Source: Thermosulfidibacter sp. (lineage in GTDB: Bacteria; Thermosulfidibacterota; Thermosulfidibacteria; Thermosulfidibacterales; Thermosulfidibacteraceae). From it: a stretch of DNA of 64,000 nucleotides. Below, in pieces: positions 25,601-35,221 of the stretch. Each line of letters opens with the position of its first letter. The first letter of the stretch is position 1. Both the position numbers and the translations under genes were made by a program. The stretch lies in contig JAGDVO010000007.1 of NCBI GenBank assembly GCA_023269715.1, forward strand, positions 1 through 64,000. The letters are read 5' to 3'. Below the pieces are notes generated by a model, which saw only the letters and a list, made by a program, of their open reading frames with translations, did no database searches and was not told where the DNA came from.

Positions 25601-26656
25601 ATGTTTGAAAGAGATGATGCGGAAAGGACTGAGGAGGCTACCCCGCGAAAGAGAGAGGAAGCGCGAAAAAAAGGACAGGTTCCAAAAAGTAGGGAACTAT
25701 CTACTGCTATTTTGCTTTTTTCTGTGTTACTTTTCTTCTACCTTTTTAGAGACTACTATTTGGGTGCGTTTAAATCTGTATTTATACACCACCTGAGACT
25801 TCTCGGTAGGAATTACACTCCCAACGAGGTGATACTAGGATTTCTATACTCCTTGGGTAGGTTTATGATCCCCTTTTTTATCGTTGTTTTAACAATAAGC
25901 GTTTTGTCTAATGTTATTCAATTTGGTGTAGTCTTTACACTTGAACCACTTATTCCTAGCTTGGATAGATTAAATCCTTTTAGATTCTTAGATATAGTCC
26001 TCTCAAGGAGGACGTGGATAGAGGTTTTAAAATCTCTTTTGAAAGCTCTTTTGGTGTTTTATGTTGTCTATGTTTTTCTTAAATCTGAACTGCTGATCCT
26101 GGGGGGATTTACCAGTTACACTCCTCAGGTGGTTGTATCACAACTTATGGATCTTCTATTTTCAATTAGTTTTAGAATAGCTTTACTCTTTTTGGTACTT
26201 GCTATTCTGGATTACGGTTATCAGAAACGGGAATACGAGTCTTCGTTAAGAATGACCAGGCAGGAAATAAAGGAGGAGCTAAGACAGTACGAAGGAGATC
26301 CATTGGTTAAATCCAGGATGAGAAGGATAATGAGAGAAATTACCAAGAGAAGAATGTTGAGAGAGGTTCCAAAAGCTACCGTGGTCATAACAAACCCTGT
26401 TGAGTTAGCTGTCGCTTTGAAATATGATGAAAAGGAGATGGATGCTCCACAGGTTGTAGCAAAGGGGGCCGGAGAATTGGCGCTTAGAATAAGAGAAATA
26501 GCGAGGGAACACAATGTACCTATAGTAGAGAACAGACCACTTGCAAGGGCCCTTTATCGGTTGGTTGAAGTTGGTGATGAGATCCCACAGGAACTATATA
26601 GGGCTGTAGCTGAGGTTCTTGCCTATGTCTATAGGCTAAAGGGTAAGGTTAAGTGA
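25601..26656 (+). CDS. flhB: Flagellar export switch protein FlhB, with NPVE in place of NPTH
   Basis: The protein opens with [20 protein letters not shown] and has four membrane segments and a cytosolic domain, the FlhB design (351 residues). The self-cleavage site that reads NPTH in nearly all studied FlhB proteins is NPVE here (residues 265-268, in [16 protein letters not shown]). The Asn-Pro bond where cleavage occurs is kept, but the following Thr and His are changed. FlhB with FliK switches export from hook to filament subunits. The downstream part ([20 protein letters not shown]) is normal. Confidence 0.95.
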   Translation: MFERDDAERTEEATPRKREEARKKGQVPKSRELSTAILLFSVLLFFYLFRDYYLGAFKSVFIHHLRLLGRNYTPNEVILGFLYSLGRFMIPFFIVVLTISVLSNVIQFGVVFTLEPLIPSLDRLNPFRFLDIVLSRRTWIEVLKSLLKALLVFYVVYVFLKSELLILGGFTSYTPQVVVSQLMDLLFSISFRIALLFLVLAILDYGYQKREYESSLRMTRQEIKEELRQYEGDPLVKSRMRRIMREITKRRMLREVPKATVVITNPVELAVALKYDEKEMDAPQVVAKGAGELALRIREIAREHNVPIVENRPLARALYRLVEVGDEIPQELYRAVAEVLAYVYRLKGKVK

Positions 26657-28704
26657 GGGAATTGTCAATAGATAGGGTTAACTATTTTACAGAGATAAGT
26701 ATAGTTATAGGTGTAGTACTTATTCTTCTTGTTATGATAGTTCCAATTCCATCCTGGTTGCTTGATATTCTTATAGCTTTAAATATCGCTCTTTCGGTTT
26801 TAGTACTCCTTACGACCTTCTATACTAGAAGACCCCTAGAGTTTTCAGCTTTCCCAACAGTTCTTCTAATTCTAACCCTCTTTAGACTTTCCCTTAATGT
26901 TGCTAGTACACGTAGGATCCTTCTTTATGGTAATATGGGAACAAGTGCTGCTGGTCATATAATAGAAGCTTTTGGTCAATTCGTGGTTGGTGGTAACTAT
27001 GTTGTAGGTTTTGTAGTTTTTCTCATTTTGGTTATAATAAACTTCGTTGTGATAACTAGGGGTGCGAGTAGAATCGCTGAAGTTGCTGCGAGGTTTACCC
27101 TTGATGCCATGCCAGGTAAGCAGATGGCTATAGATGCCGATTTAAACGCTGGAATAATAAACGAGGAGGAGGCTAGAAGGAGGAGGGCAGAGATTGAGAG
27201 AGAGGCTGACTTTTATGGTGCCATGGATGGTGCTTCAAAATTTGTTAAAGGTGACGCTATAGCAGGATTGATAATAGTCTTTATAAACATAATCGGTGGT
27301 ATAGTAATTGGAGTTCTGTACCATAAGATGGATATTACAGGAGCCCTTTCAACCTATACGATTCTAACAATAGGAGATGGACTTGTTACGCAGATACCAG
27401 CTTTAATGCTATCTACAAGTGCAGGTATTATAGTATCTAGATCTGCTCAGGAATCCCAGTTTTCAAGAGATATAATAAACCAATTGACCAGCTATTCAAA
27501 GTCACTCTATCTTTCCTCTATTATAGCTTTGCTTATGTCTTTTGTTCCAGGTTTCCCCTTTTTCCCTTTTATGCTTTTATCTATAGCTTTCTTTACTCTT
27601 GCAAGGGTAGCCTCACGTAAGGAGATGGAAGAAAGGAAAGTAGTTGAGGAAAAGAGGGAGACACCTGAAGAGGACATAGAAAGGGCGAAGAGTTCACTTG
27701 TCGTTGATCCCTTGGAACTCGAACTTGGATATACTCTCGTTTCTTTGGTTGATTCCCATAATCTCGTTGAAAGGATTAAAACTATAAGGAGGCAGTTAGC
27801 CCAGGATTTAGGTTTCATACTACCGCCTGTGAGAATAAGGGATAACGTTATGATAAGTCCAAATAGTTATAGAATACTTATCTACGGAACTCCTTATGGT
27901 GAGGGTGAGGTTTATCTCGGTAGGTTACTCGCAATACCAGGGCCTGGAGTTTCTGAAGAAATAGAAGGTATAAAGGTAAAAGAACCTGCTTTTGGCGTTA
28001 CCGCTTATTGGATAGATGAGAATATGAGGGAGAAAGCGGTACTCCTTGGTTATACAGTTGTTGATCCTGCTACTGTTATAATAACTCATCTATCGGAAAT
28101 GGTCAAAAGATACGCGTATGAGATAATAAGCAGGGATGATGTAAGAGAGCTTGTTGAAACTTTGAGACAGAGTTATCCGCGTTTGGTAGATGATCTTGTG
28201 CCCAATGTAGTTTCCTATGGTTTACTTTTGAGGGTTTTACAGAATCTATTAAGAGAAGGTTTTCCCATAAGGAATTTGAAAAAGATATTGGAAGTACTTG
28301 GTGACTATGCTCAGAAGATAGATGACATTGAAGTTTTGACTGAGCTTGTAAGACAAGCTCTTTCCCGTCAGGTCATTTTGAACTATCTAACTCCCGATAA
28401 GTTTTTACCCGTGATACTTTTTGACCCCACCTTTGAGAAAAGCCTTATTGAGAAGGTTACAAAGACGGAAAGAGGTAGTTATCTTACTCTTGATCGTGAG
28501 AATATGGATATGCTTCTAAACAAAATCTCTGTCAGTCTAGAGGAGGCTTTAAGGCAAGGTTATCAACCAGTTTTGGTGGTTTCCTATGAGTTGAGGAGTG
28601 CACTTTTTAAGTTTGTGGATTCTCATATTTCAAGAGTTCCAGTTTTTTCGCATCTCGAGATACCGCAAGATGTAAGAATTAAAGTTGTTAGTGTTGTGAG
28701 ATGA
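26653..28704 (+). CDS. flhA: Flagellar export gate protein FlhA
   Basis: FlhA forms the nonameric export gate. The 683 residues have about eight membrane segments, then the conserved FHIPEP-type loop region ([37 protein letters not shown]), and a cytosolic half ([54 protein letters not shown]). It starts with GTG overlapping flhB by four bases. Confidence 0.97.
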   Translation: MRELSIDRVNYFTEISIVIGVVLILLVMIVPIPSWLLDILIALNIALSVLVLLTTFYTRRPLEFSAFPTVLLILTLFRLSLNVASTRRILLYGNMGTSAAGHIIEAFGQFVVGGNYVVGFVVFLILVIINFVVITRGASRIAEVAARFTLDAMPGKQMAIDADLNAGIINEEEARRRRAEIEREADFYGAMDGASKFVKGDAIAGLIIVFINIIGGIVIGVLYHKMDITGALSTYTILTIGDGLVTQIPALMLSTSAGIIVSRSAQESQFSRDIINQLTSYSKSLYLSSIIALLMSFVPGFPFFPFMLLSIAFFTLARVASRKEMEERKVVEEKRETPEEDIERAKSSLVVDPLELELGYTLVSLVDSHNLVERIKTIRRQLAQDLGFILPPVRIRDNVMISPNSYRILIYGTPYGEGEVYLGRLLAIPGPGVSEEIEGIKVKEPAFGVTAYWIDENMREKAVLLGYTVVDPATVIITHLSEMVKRYAYEIISRDDVRELVETLRQSYPRLVDDLVPNVVSYGLLLRVLQNLLREGFPIRNLKKILEVLGDYAQKIDDIEVLTELVRQALSRQVILNYLTPDKFLPVILFDPTFEKSLIEKVTKTERGSYLTLDRENMDMLLNKISVSLEEALRQGYQPVLVVSYELRSALFKFVDSHISRVPVFSHLEIPQDVRIKVVSVVR

Positions 28705-29873
28705 AGCTCAAGAAGTTTGTAGGTAGAGATATGGCTTCTATACTGCTTAAGGTTAAGGAAACTCTGGGAGAAGATGCTGTCATAATTTCCAGCCGTAAAG
28801 TGGGGGACAACATAGAAGTGCTTGCTGCTAAGGAAGAAGAAGTTGTATCAAAGGTTTCAACAACCAGAGGAAGATTAGATCTTTACGATAGTTTAAGCAG
28901 GGAAACTATCGATAGAAAGATTTCCTTTGATATATCTAAAAAAGAGGAAAATGCTGATTTCGGCAAAGTGATTTTTGAGATAGAATCACTGAAAGAGTTG
29001 ATTTTGAGAAAGTCAAGAATAGATGAAGAGATGGAAAAGCTTAGAAAGGAGATGGATGAGATAAAGAAACTAGTTGAGAAAACTGCATCAACACTCGTTA
29101 TGATTCCGGGTCTTAAGGAGGATAACGTGGAGCTCTATAATAGGCTGAAGGAAATGGAGGTTGATGAGACCTTTATAAGAAGGATATATGAAAGGATTAC
29201 TGTGGAAGAAATACTCTCCCCTGATGCTGTTGCCTTTGAGATGATCTCGAAAGCTATAAGATGCGGCGATATTGAACTGGCAAAGGGTGTTCCTATTGTT
29301 TTTGTAGGTCCAACGGGAGTTGGGAAAACCACCACTATAGCAAAACTTTCTGCTCTTATAAAGTTATACAATGGCATGGATGTTGCTATAGTTAGCATAG
29401 ATGTTTTTAGAGTTGGTGCCATGGAGCAGATGAAGATATATGCAGATATAGTGGATATCCCTTTATACGTGGCTGAGACACCAGGAGAATTTAAGATGTT
29501 GGTAGAAGCCTTAAAAGATAAGATTATTTTTGTCGATACTGCAGGGGCTTCACCAAAGGATGACGCAAGGATAGGTGAGCTAAAGAGTTTCATGACGGTT
29601 ATAGATAGCTATAAGCTCATAGTTTTGATTCCTGTCTATCTTAGGTTGAAGGAGGCTATGAGGATTATTGAGAGATTTTCAATTAAAAGACCTGATGGCA
29701 TTATACTCACAAAGGTCGATGAAGCCGATACCTACGGCTTGTTTGTTAATCTTTCTATTTATCTTGATATTCCCTTGCTTTTTATGACTACAGGCCAGAG
29801 AATTCCGGAAGATATAGAAAAGATTGATCCTAAAAGGATTGCGCAAATAATACTCAAGGGTGAAATAAGATGA
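28701..29873 (+). CDS. flhF: Flagellar placement GTPase FlhF
   Basis: FlhF is an SRP-type GTPase that sets the site of flagellum formation. The 390 residues include an N-terminal [20 protein letters not shown] and IISSRKVG, a charged middle region, and a G domain with [17 protein letters not shown] (near residue 202), [26 protein letters not shown] and ILTKVDEA. It precedes flhG, its usual regulator, with an ATGA overlap. Confidence 0.95.
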   Translation: MKLKKFVGRDMASILLKVKETLGEDAVIISSRKVGDNIEVLAAKEEEVVSKVSTTRGRLDLYDSLSRETIDRKISFDISKKEENADFGKVIFEIESLKELILRKSRIDEEMEKLRKEMDEIKKLVEKTASTLVMIPGLKEDNVELYNRLKEMEVDETFIRRIYERITVEEILSPDAVAFEMISKAIRCGDIELAKGVPIVFVGPTGVGKTTTIAKLSALIKLYNGMDVAIVSIDVFRVGAMEQMKIYADIVDIPLYVAETPGEFKMLVEALKDKIIFVDTAGASPKDDARIGELKSFMTVIDSYKLIVLIPVYLRLKEAMRIIERFSIKRPDGIILTKVDEADTYGLFVNLSIYLDIPLLFMTTGQRIPEDIEKIDPKRIAQIILKGEIR

Positions 29874-30721
29874 ACAACCAGCTTCATTTACTTAGGGAAT
29901 TAGTATCTTTAAAACATCCTGTTGGTACTTTCTCTATTACGAGTGGTAAAGGTGGTGTGGGGAAGACAGTTCTTTCTATTCTTCTGTCTTTATTTATAGC
30001 AGAAAGGGGTTACAAGGTTCTTTTAGTGGATGGTGATGTTGGGCTTGCCAATGCTAATGTTATGCTAGGAATTTTCCCTGATAAAAACCTATATCATCTT
30101 GCGGTTGGAGAGGCGGTTGTTGAAGAGGTTGTCATAGATACACCCTTTGGATTTAAGTTGCTTCCTGCTGGTAATGGTATAAGAGATCTTCTAGATATGA
30201 GTTATGAGATGCGTAAGAGAGTAGCTCTGGAGCTTGTCAAGCTTGACGGGATGTTCGATTATGTCATCGTTGATACTGCTGCAGGGATAGGCGATGAGGT
30301 TTTCATGTTTACCCTCTCTTGTCAGGAGGTTGTTGTAGTTGTTACACCTGAGCCTACCTCTGTGGTCGATGCCTATTCCCTTATAAAGATACTTTATAGA
30401 GAATTTGGTAAGTTAAGGGTCAATGTGATACTCAATAAGAGTTCCGATACCTTTCCCTTCGATATGCTCCAGAGAATGGTTGAGAGTTTCTTACCTCAGG
30501 TAAAATTGGATCTTATAGGAGTTGTTCCCTCTCTGGACAGAATAGGATTTATGGTAGTTTCGCAGGATTTCAGCAGTTTTCGTCTTTTAAGCGATAAGTT
30601 TGATCTCATAATTTCCAAGATTTTGGACGAAGATAGATTTATGAGGGTTAAGGGCGGAATAGGAAGGTTGGCTCTCGGCTTTTTGAGATACAGGCCAAAA
30701 AGGGGTAATTATGGTATTTGA
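29870..30721 (+). CDS. flhG: Flagellar number regulator FlhG (MinD/ParA family)
   Basis: The 283-residue ATPase has the deviant Walker A GKGGVGKTVLSILLS, LVDGDVGLANANVMLGI, and YVIVDTAAGIGDEVF with PEPTSVVDAYSLIKILY later. These are features of the FlhG/YlxH branch of MinD-like proteins. FlhG limits flagellar number by stimulating FlhF GTPase and can act on FlrA-type regulators. A small membrane protein overlaps its end. Confidence 0.94.
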   Translation: MNNQLHLLRELVSLKHPVGTFSITSGKGGVGKTVLSILLSLFIAERGYKVLLVDGDVGLANANVMLGIFPDKNLYHLAVGEAVVEEVVIDTPFGFKLLPAGNGIRDLLDMSYEMRKRVALELVKLDGMFDYVIVDTAAGIGDEVFMFTLSCQEVVVVVTPEPTSVVDAYSLIKILYREFGKLRVNVILNKSSDTFPFDMLQRMVESFLPQVKLDLIGVVPSLDRIGFMVVSQDFSSFRLLSDKFDLIISKILDEDRFMRVKGGIGRLALGFLRYRPKRGNYGI

Positions 30722-30968
30722 CAGTTTCGTTATTTTGAAGGAGATGGCTATTTTGTCTTTTATAGTGTTTTTTATAGTTGTCTTTGGAATATCTTACTGG
30801 TTTTTTGATGAACCATGGTTTGCTGTGTTCTTATCCCTCTTATCTTCGGTTATCCCCAGTGCCTTTTTGGTTATCCTGACATTTATGGACGTTTTCAAGT
30901 TGGACTTGGAGGTTAGTAAAGATGACGGTGAGAGAGAGGATAATAGCAACTTATCTACCGCTAGTTGA
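30711..30968 (+). CDS. Small two-TM membrane protein between flhG and fliA
   Basis: The 85-residue frame starts with ATG inside the flhG end (11-base overlap) and runs 47 bases into fliA. It has two hydrophobic segments (about residues 10-31 and 36-60) and a short acidic tail ending EREDNSNLSTAS, where it reads through the fliA start in another frame. I recognise no family. Placement and overlaps on both sides support a real, co-translated gene; small proteins at this spot occur in some other flagellar clusters. Function is unknown. Confidence 0.6.
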   Translation: MVFDSFVILKEMAILSFIVFFIVVFGISYWFFDEPWFAVFLSLLSSVIPSAFLVILTFMDVFKLDLEVSKDDGEREDNSNLSTAS

Positions 30969-31635
30969 GAATATTGCAAGGAGGATATACGAGAGATTAC
31001 CGAGAAACAAGGTTTTACTAGAGGATCTTATTAGTGTTGGCTATTACGGATTGTTGCAGGCTGTTGATAAACTAAAGGGGGAATCGGAGGGATCTAACTC
31101 TCTATTTATAGAGATAAGGATAAAGGGTGCCATTTATGATTATTTAAGATCTTTGGATTTGATGGGTAAGGAGAGGAGGAGGAGATACAAGAAGGTGAAG
31201 GAGGCCTATGAAAGGTTGCTTGCTGAATACGGTGAGGATCCTAATCTTAAAGAGGTAGCCGATTTAACTGGTTTAGATGAGGAGGATGTGCGGGCAATTC
31301 TCTTAGACGGTTCGGTAGCGGAGTTACAAAGCCTCTTTGATTCTGTTTTTTCCGATAGGGAAGATGAAGAGGTTATAGATAGAGTAGCTAGTGAAGAGGA
31401 TTTGGAAGAGTTGGTTGAAAAGGAAGAGTTCTTGAAAGCCGTTTCCCAAGCCTTTGAGGAACTGGATGATAGGGAAAAGATACTTCTATCCCTTTACTAT
31501 TTTGAAGGATTACCGTTGAAGAAAGTGGCAGAATTGATGGATATTTCTGAATCAAGGGCATCTCAGATCCACTGGAGGGCTATAAAAAAAATCAGGAATA
31601 TCCTCGAAAAGAGAGGTTACAAATTGGAGGAGTAG
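30922..31635 (+). CDS. fliA: Flagellar sigma factor FliA (sigma-28)
   Basis: The 237 residues hold sigma-70 family regions 2, 3 and 4: YLPLVENIARRIYERLP, LEDLISVGYYGLLQAVDKL, IRIKGAIYDYLRSLDLMG (with RRRRYKK), DPNLKEVADLTGLDEEDV and DDREKILLSLYYFEGLPLKK followed by VAELMDISESRASQIHWRAI. FliA directs late flagellar and chemotaxis genes. No anti-sigma factor FlgM is in the window. Its first 47 bases overlap the small membrane protein gene. Confidence 0.95.
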   Translation: MTVRERIIATYLPLVENIARRIYERLPRNKVLLEDLISVGYYGLLQAVDKLKGESEGSNSLFIEIRIKGAIYDYLRSLDLMGKERRRRYKKVKEAYERLLAEYGEDPNLKEVADLTGLDEEDVRAILLDGSVAELQSLFDSVFSDREDEEVIDRVASEEDLEELVEKEEFLKAVSQAFEELDDREKILLSLYYFEGLPLKKVAELMDISESRASQIHWRAIKKIRNILEKRGYKLEE

Positions 31636-31636
31636 A

Positions 31637-32704
31637 ATGATAAGAGTTCTTGTTGTTGACGATTCCCCCTTTTTCAGAAAAGCCATAGCCAGAATTCTTG
31701 AGAAGGATCCCGATATAAAGGTGATAGGTTTTGCCTCTAATGGAAAGGAAGCTATAGAAAAGGTTTTGGAACTAAGTCCAGATGTTGTTACCCTTGATAT
31801 AGAAATGCCCATCGCCGATGGTTTTGAGGCTTTAGAGGGGATTATGGCAAAAAAACCGACTCCTGTTCTTGTTGTTAGTGCTCTTACAAAGGAGGGTGCC
31901 CGTGAAACTATAAGAGCTTTAGAACTGGGTGCTTTGGATTTTGTTCCTAAAAATATAGATAAAGGACTTTTTGGCTTCTATGATATGGAAAAGGAGATAA
32001 TAAATAAGGTTAAAGCTATTGCTGGAAAAGAGGTTTTGCTAAGAATCTCTGATAGTAAGGCTAAGGCTTCTGATGGTGATCTAAAAATAAGTGAAGTCAG
32101 TATATCCAAGAAGGTTTCAGTGGTAGGTATAGGTTCTTCTACAGGTGGTCCTAATGCCCTTAAAAAGGTTTTTGAATGTTTGGATAAAAAGGATTTACCC
32201 CTACCGGTACTTGTAGCTCAGCATATGCCGCCACTTTTTACTGCAATGCTTGCTGAGAGGTTGAACGAAGCTAGTAGTCTGGATGTTAAAGAGGCTGTGG
32301 GTGGTGAGACTTTGGAGAATGGTGTTGTATATATAGCTCCCGGTGGAAAGGTGATGGAGGTAGAAAATTTTGGTAGTAGGTCTATTATAAGGATAAAAGA
32401 TCCTGATGAAAGTGTTATATATAGACCATCTGTTGATCTACTTTTTGCATCGGTGGCAAGGGTGTACGGTCCAGAAACACTAGGCATTGTGTTAACTGGC
32501 ATGGGGAATGATGGTAGTATGGGTGCTAAAGAGATAAAGAATAGGGGAGGGATAGTGGTGGTTGAAAGTGAGGATACCGCTGTAGTTTACGGTATGCCGA
32601 GATCTGTTTATGAAAAGGGACTAGCAGACTATAAAGTTCCTCTATTCGAGATACCTGGACTTATTAAGAAAATAGCCAAAGGTCCTGGGGGTAGTAACCG
32701 ATGA
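31637..32704 (+). CDS. cheB: Chemotaxis glutamate methylesterase/deamidase CheB
   Basis: The 355-residue protein has a receiver domain (VLVVDDSPFFRKAIARILEK, phosphoacceptor Asp in VVTLDIEMP) and a methylesterase domain with catalytic Ser in GIGSSTGGPNAL, His in VAQHMPPLFTAMLAERLN, and Asp in LTGMGNDGSMGA. CheB demethylates chemoreceptors for adaptation. It is the only classical chemotaxis enzyme in this cluster. It starts one base after the fliA stop. Confidence 0.96.
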   Translation: MIRVLVVDDSPFFRKAIARILEKDPDIKVIGFASNGKEAIEKVLELSPDVVTLDIEMPIADGFEALEGIMAKKPTPVLVVSALTKEGARETIRALELGALDFVPKNIDKGLFGFYDMEKEIINKVKAIAGKEVLLRISDSKAKASDGDLKISEVSISKKVSVVGIGSSTGGPNALKKVFECLDKKDLPLPVLVAQHMPPLFTAMLAERLNEASSLDVKEAVGGETLENGVVYIAPGGKVMEVENFGSRSIIRIKDPDESVIYRPSVDLLFASVARVYGPETLGIVLTGMGNDGSMGAKEIKNRGGIVVVESEDTAVVYGMPRSVYEKGLADYKVPLFEIPGLIKKIAKGPGGSNR

Positions 32705-33708
32705 CAAATGTTCTTACACAGGAAGAGATAGATGCTCTTTTAGCTGCGGTTCAGGAAGGGCAAGATTTCAAACAGGAGATCCAAGTTGAGAGATTTAGAC
32801 CAAAAAGACCGGTAGTACCTTATAACTTCAGGAAACCAGATAGGATTTCCAAAGAGCAATTAAGATATCTCCAGGTTTTACATGATAGATTCTGTAGAAA
32901 TCTTTCAAGCAGCCTCTCGGTTTATATAAGGAGTGTTGTGGAGGTAAGTATAGTCTCAATTGAACAGATCACTTATCAAGAGTTTTTACTATTCTTGCCG
33001 GGTGTTTCTCTATACTGTGTTATAAAAGTTGAGCCTGATGTAGGAAGGCTTGTTTTAAACATAGATCCAGAGTTAACCTTTGTTATCATCGACAGAATAT
33101 TAGGTGGTCCTGGAGAACCACCGAGAGGCATTAGACCTTTTACAGACTTGGAATTGGATCTTTTGGATGGCGTTTTAAACAGAATAATTATTGAGCTTGA
33201 GAGGGTTTGGGAGTCTATTATAGAAGGCGTAGAGATGGAAGTTGAGATGAGAGAGACACAAGGTGGGCTTGTGCAGATAGTTTCGCCGAATGAGGTTGTT
33301 GTTGTTATTACCTTTGAAGTTAAACTGGGTGAATTTAAGGGTAACATGGTACTATGTATACCCGCTGTTACTTTAGAGCCTATAGCTGACAAACTTATTG
33401 TGGAAGGTGTGAAAAAAAAGGCTAGTATCGATATACAAAGAAAGATTCTGGAACACCTTATGGAGGTGGAACTTGAATTAGAGTGTGTTGTAGGTTCTAT
33501 TCCTCTCACGGTTGGGGAGTTTTTGTCCCTTGAGACGGAAGATGTACTGAAACTCGACACCTTCGTGGATGAGCCTTTTATAGTTATGGTAAATAATGTA
33601 CCCAAGTTTATTGTTAAAGGCGGTTTACATAAAGGAAGGAAAGCTTGTTTGATAGATAGGTATGTTGCACGTGAGGATTTGCTTGAGGTAAGGGAGGGCG
33701 CCGAATGA
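32701..33708 (+). CDS. fliM: Flagellar motor switch protein FliM
   Basis: FliM is the middle C-ring protein that receives the CheY-P signal. The 335 residues begin VLTQEEIDALLAAVQEG, the CheY-binding peptide, and contain FRKPDRISKEQLRYLQVLHD, FCRNLSSSLSVYIRS, the GGPGEPP loop, RPFTDLELDLLDGVLNRII and a C-terminal SpoA domain (LTVGEFLSLETEDVLKLD). ATGA overlaps join it to cheB and the fliY-like gene. Confidence 0.96.
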   Translation: MTNVLTQEEIDALLAAVQEGQDFKQEIQVERFRPKRPVVPYNFRKPDRISKEQLRYLQVLHDRFCRNLSSSLSVYIRSVVEVSIVSIEQITYQEFLLFLPGVSLYCVIKVEPDVGRLVLNIDPELTFVIIDRILGGPGEPPRGIRPFTDLELDLLDGVLNRIIIELERVWESIIEGVEMEVEMRETQGGLVQIVSPNEVVVVITFEVKLGEFKGNMVLCIPAVTLEPIADKLIVEGVKKKASIDIQRKILEHLMEVELELECVVGSIPLTVGEFLSLETEDVLKLDTFVDEPFIVMVNNVPKFIVKGGLHKGRKACLIDRYVAREDLLEVREGAE

Positions 33709-34547
33709 GGATGGAAATACTGTTTGATGCAATAAAAAGAGGGCAGGAAGTTATAGGTGGTATGGTAATGGCCAAAGGTGAGATTATCTCGGATTTTATA
33801 TTTCTAGATAATGAAACAATAGATAGAGTAATTAATAGGGAAGGGTTTGCATCGATCATTGAAACTGATTTTGGTAAAATGTCGTTATTTATAAATGATG
33901 AAGGCGCTATAGGATTTGCCTCTCAGGTTGTTGGATTATCGCCGGAGGAGGTTAAAGTCGAAGAGGTCAAGGATCTTCTAAACGAGTTTTTCAGCCAGTT
34001 TTTCAGTATTATAACGCTTGAACTTTCAAAAATCTCAAAGGGCTATTCTATTAAAAATAAGGAGTTTTATGAGAAAATTACAGTGGCTAAGCTAGTTGAA
34101 ATGGGTCTCACGAATATCATCAACCTCAAGATGGTCGCTGGTGAAGTGGACTTTGATGCTTTATTCCTTTTAGATAATGATTTGAAAAGGTCGCTTGAAG
34201 AGGATTATACGGTGAAAAGAGAGATAGAACCTGTCTTTAGCGATATTAGGGCAGATGTTCCCAAGCACGAATCCAAGATTGAGCAAACTAAATTAGAACT
34301 TATTCTTGACTTGGAGCTACCTTTATACGTTAGACTTGGTAGGACCAAGATGAAAATAAAGGACATTCTCAAGCTCGCTCCCGGTTCTATAATCGAGCTT
34401 GATAAAAGTGCGGAAGATTACGTGGAACTTGTGGTCAATAAGAAGGTTGTAGCTTTGGGTGATGTTGTGGTTATAGAATCCAACTTCGGTTTTAGGATAA
34501 AGGAGATAGTGAGTAGATACGAAAGGATTTCTGGTCTTAAAGGATGA
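33705..34547 (+). CDS. FliY-like switch protein: degenerate CheC-like domain plus SpoA domain
   Basis: The last 90 residues form a SpoA domain (LELILDLELPLYVRLGRTKM, LAPGSIIELDKSAEDYVELV, KVVALGDVVVIESNFGFRI) like FliN. The first 185 residues are not FliM- or FliN-like. A segment VEEVKDLLNEFFSQFF could be a worn CheC/FliY half-site, with Asp and Ser where the active-site Glu and Gly would be. FliY proteins are C-ring subunits that dephosphorylate CheY-P; if this is one, its phosphatase site looks impaired. Last gene of the flagellar run (280 residues). Confidence 0.7.
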   Translation: MRMEILFDAIKRGQEVIGGMVMAKGEIISDFIFLDNETIDRVINREGFASIIETDFGKMSLFINDEGAIGFASQVVGLSPEEVKVEEVKDLLNEFFSQFFSIITLELSKISKGYSIKNKEFYEKITVAKLVEMGLTNIINLKMVAGEVDFDALFLLDNDLKRSLEEDYTVKREIEPVFSDIRADVPKHESKIEQTKLELILDLELPLYVRLGRTKMKIKDILKLAPGSIIELDKSAEDYVELVVNKKVVALGDVVVIESNFGFRIKEIVSRYERISGLKG

Positions 34548-34580
34548 TCTTGTAATAGCTATTGGTTTTTCATTTGTTTA

Positions 34581-34609
34581 TTGACATTTAAAAATTTCAA
34601 TGTTAATAA
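34581..34609 (+). promoter_or_regulatory. Sigma-70 promoter of the XRE/beta-oxidation operon
   Basis: A perfect TTGACA (34581-34586) and TAATAA (34604-34609) are 17 bases apart in the only gap between the flagellar cluster and the XRE gene. An imperfect palindrome, ACATT-N12-AATGT, spans the spacer and could be the operator of the XRE regulator; that is inference from position. Confidence 0.65.
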
Positions 34610-34627
34610 AACAGAAGGGGGGCGTTA

Positions 34628-35209
34628 ATGCCTAGGAGACAAAGCGATAAAAGTGTTGTTGAAAAACTTAACTTAGGTAACAAGATAAGGGATCTTAGGT
34701 TAAAGAGAGGGTTCACATTAAATGAGCTTGCTGAAAGAACAGGTTTTTCCATTGCACTTCTTTCTCAGATAGAAAATAACATTGTTTCCCCGCCGATATC
34801 CACGCTCTGGAAGATAGCGGAGGTTCTTGGTGTAAAGATATACTACTTTTTCCAGGATACTCCTATAGAGGGTGAAGATTTTGTGGTGGTTCGTGGTGGT
34901 AAGGGTAAGCCAGTTGCAAGAAGGGAGACCTATCCTAATCTATCCTTTTATTCATTAGCTTTTGGTTTAGCTGATAGGAAAATGGAACCTTTCATGGTTG
35001 TATTTGATAACGATGAGTTTGGTAAAACACCACATTCGCATGAAGGTGAGGAGTTTCTATACGTCTTGGAGGGTTCTTTATTATTGAAGCTGGGTAGTGA
35101 AACTATAGAGTTAAGTGCTGGTGATTCTATTTACTATGATTCTAAAATTCCCCACTGTGTTGAAGGAAAAAAAGGTGCCAGGTTTTTAGCAGTGGTTATA
35201 AAACATTAA
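34628..35209 (+). CDS. XRE-family regulator with C-terminal cupin domain
   Basis: A helix-turn-helix lies at about residues 17-72 (KIRDLRLKRGFTLNELAERT, SIALLSQIENNIVSPPISTL). A cupin domain follows at about 110-190 (PHSHEGEEFLYVLEGSLLLK, LSAGDSIYYDSKIPHCVEG). Such proteins (193 residues here) sense a small metabolite through the cupin barrel. It is the first gene before thiolase, hydroxyacyl-CoA dehydrogenase and acyl-CoA dehydrogenase, so it is the likely regulator of this fatty-acid or short-chain acyl-CoA operon. GGGGGG precedes the ATG. Confidence 0.88.
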   Translation: MPRRQSDKSVVEKLNLGNKIRDLRLKRGFTLNELAERTGFSIALLSQIENNIVSPPISTLWKIAEVLGVKIYYFFQDTPIEGEDFVVVRGGKGKPVARRETYPNLSFYSLAFGLADRKMEPFMVVFDNDEFGKTPHSHEGEEFLYVLEGSLLLKLGSETIELSAGDSIYYDSKIPHCVEGKKGARFLAVVIKH

Positions 35210-35221
35210 TGGGAGGTTATC

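Noticed and set aside
32976-33605. A 209-residue open frame antisense to fliM
   Set aside because: Ser/Thr-rich composition is what an antisense frame of an AT-rich gene gives; fliM on the other strand is certain. Many other antisense frames were left out for the same reason.
34548-34570. AATAGCTATT followed by T residues as a terminator of the flagellar run
   Set aside because: The palindrome has no loop and only five pairs; it would not form a stable hairpin.
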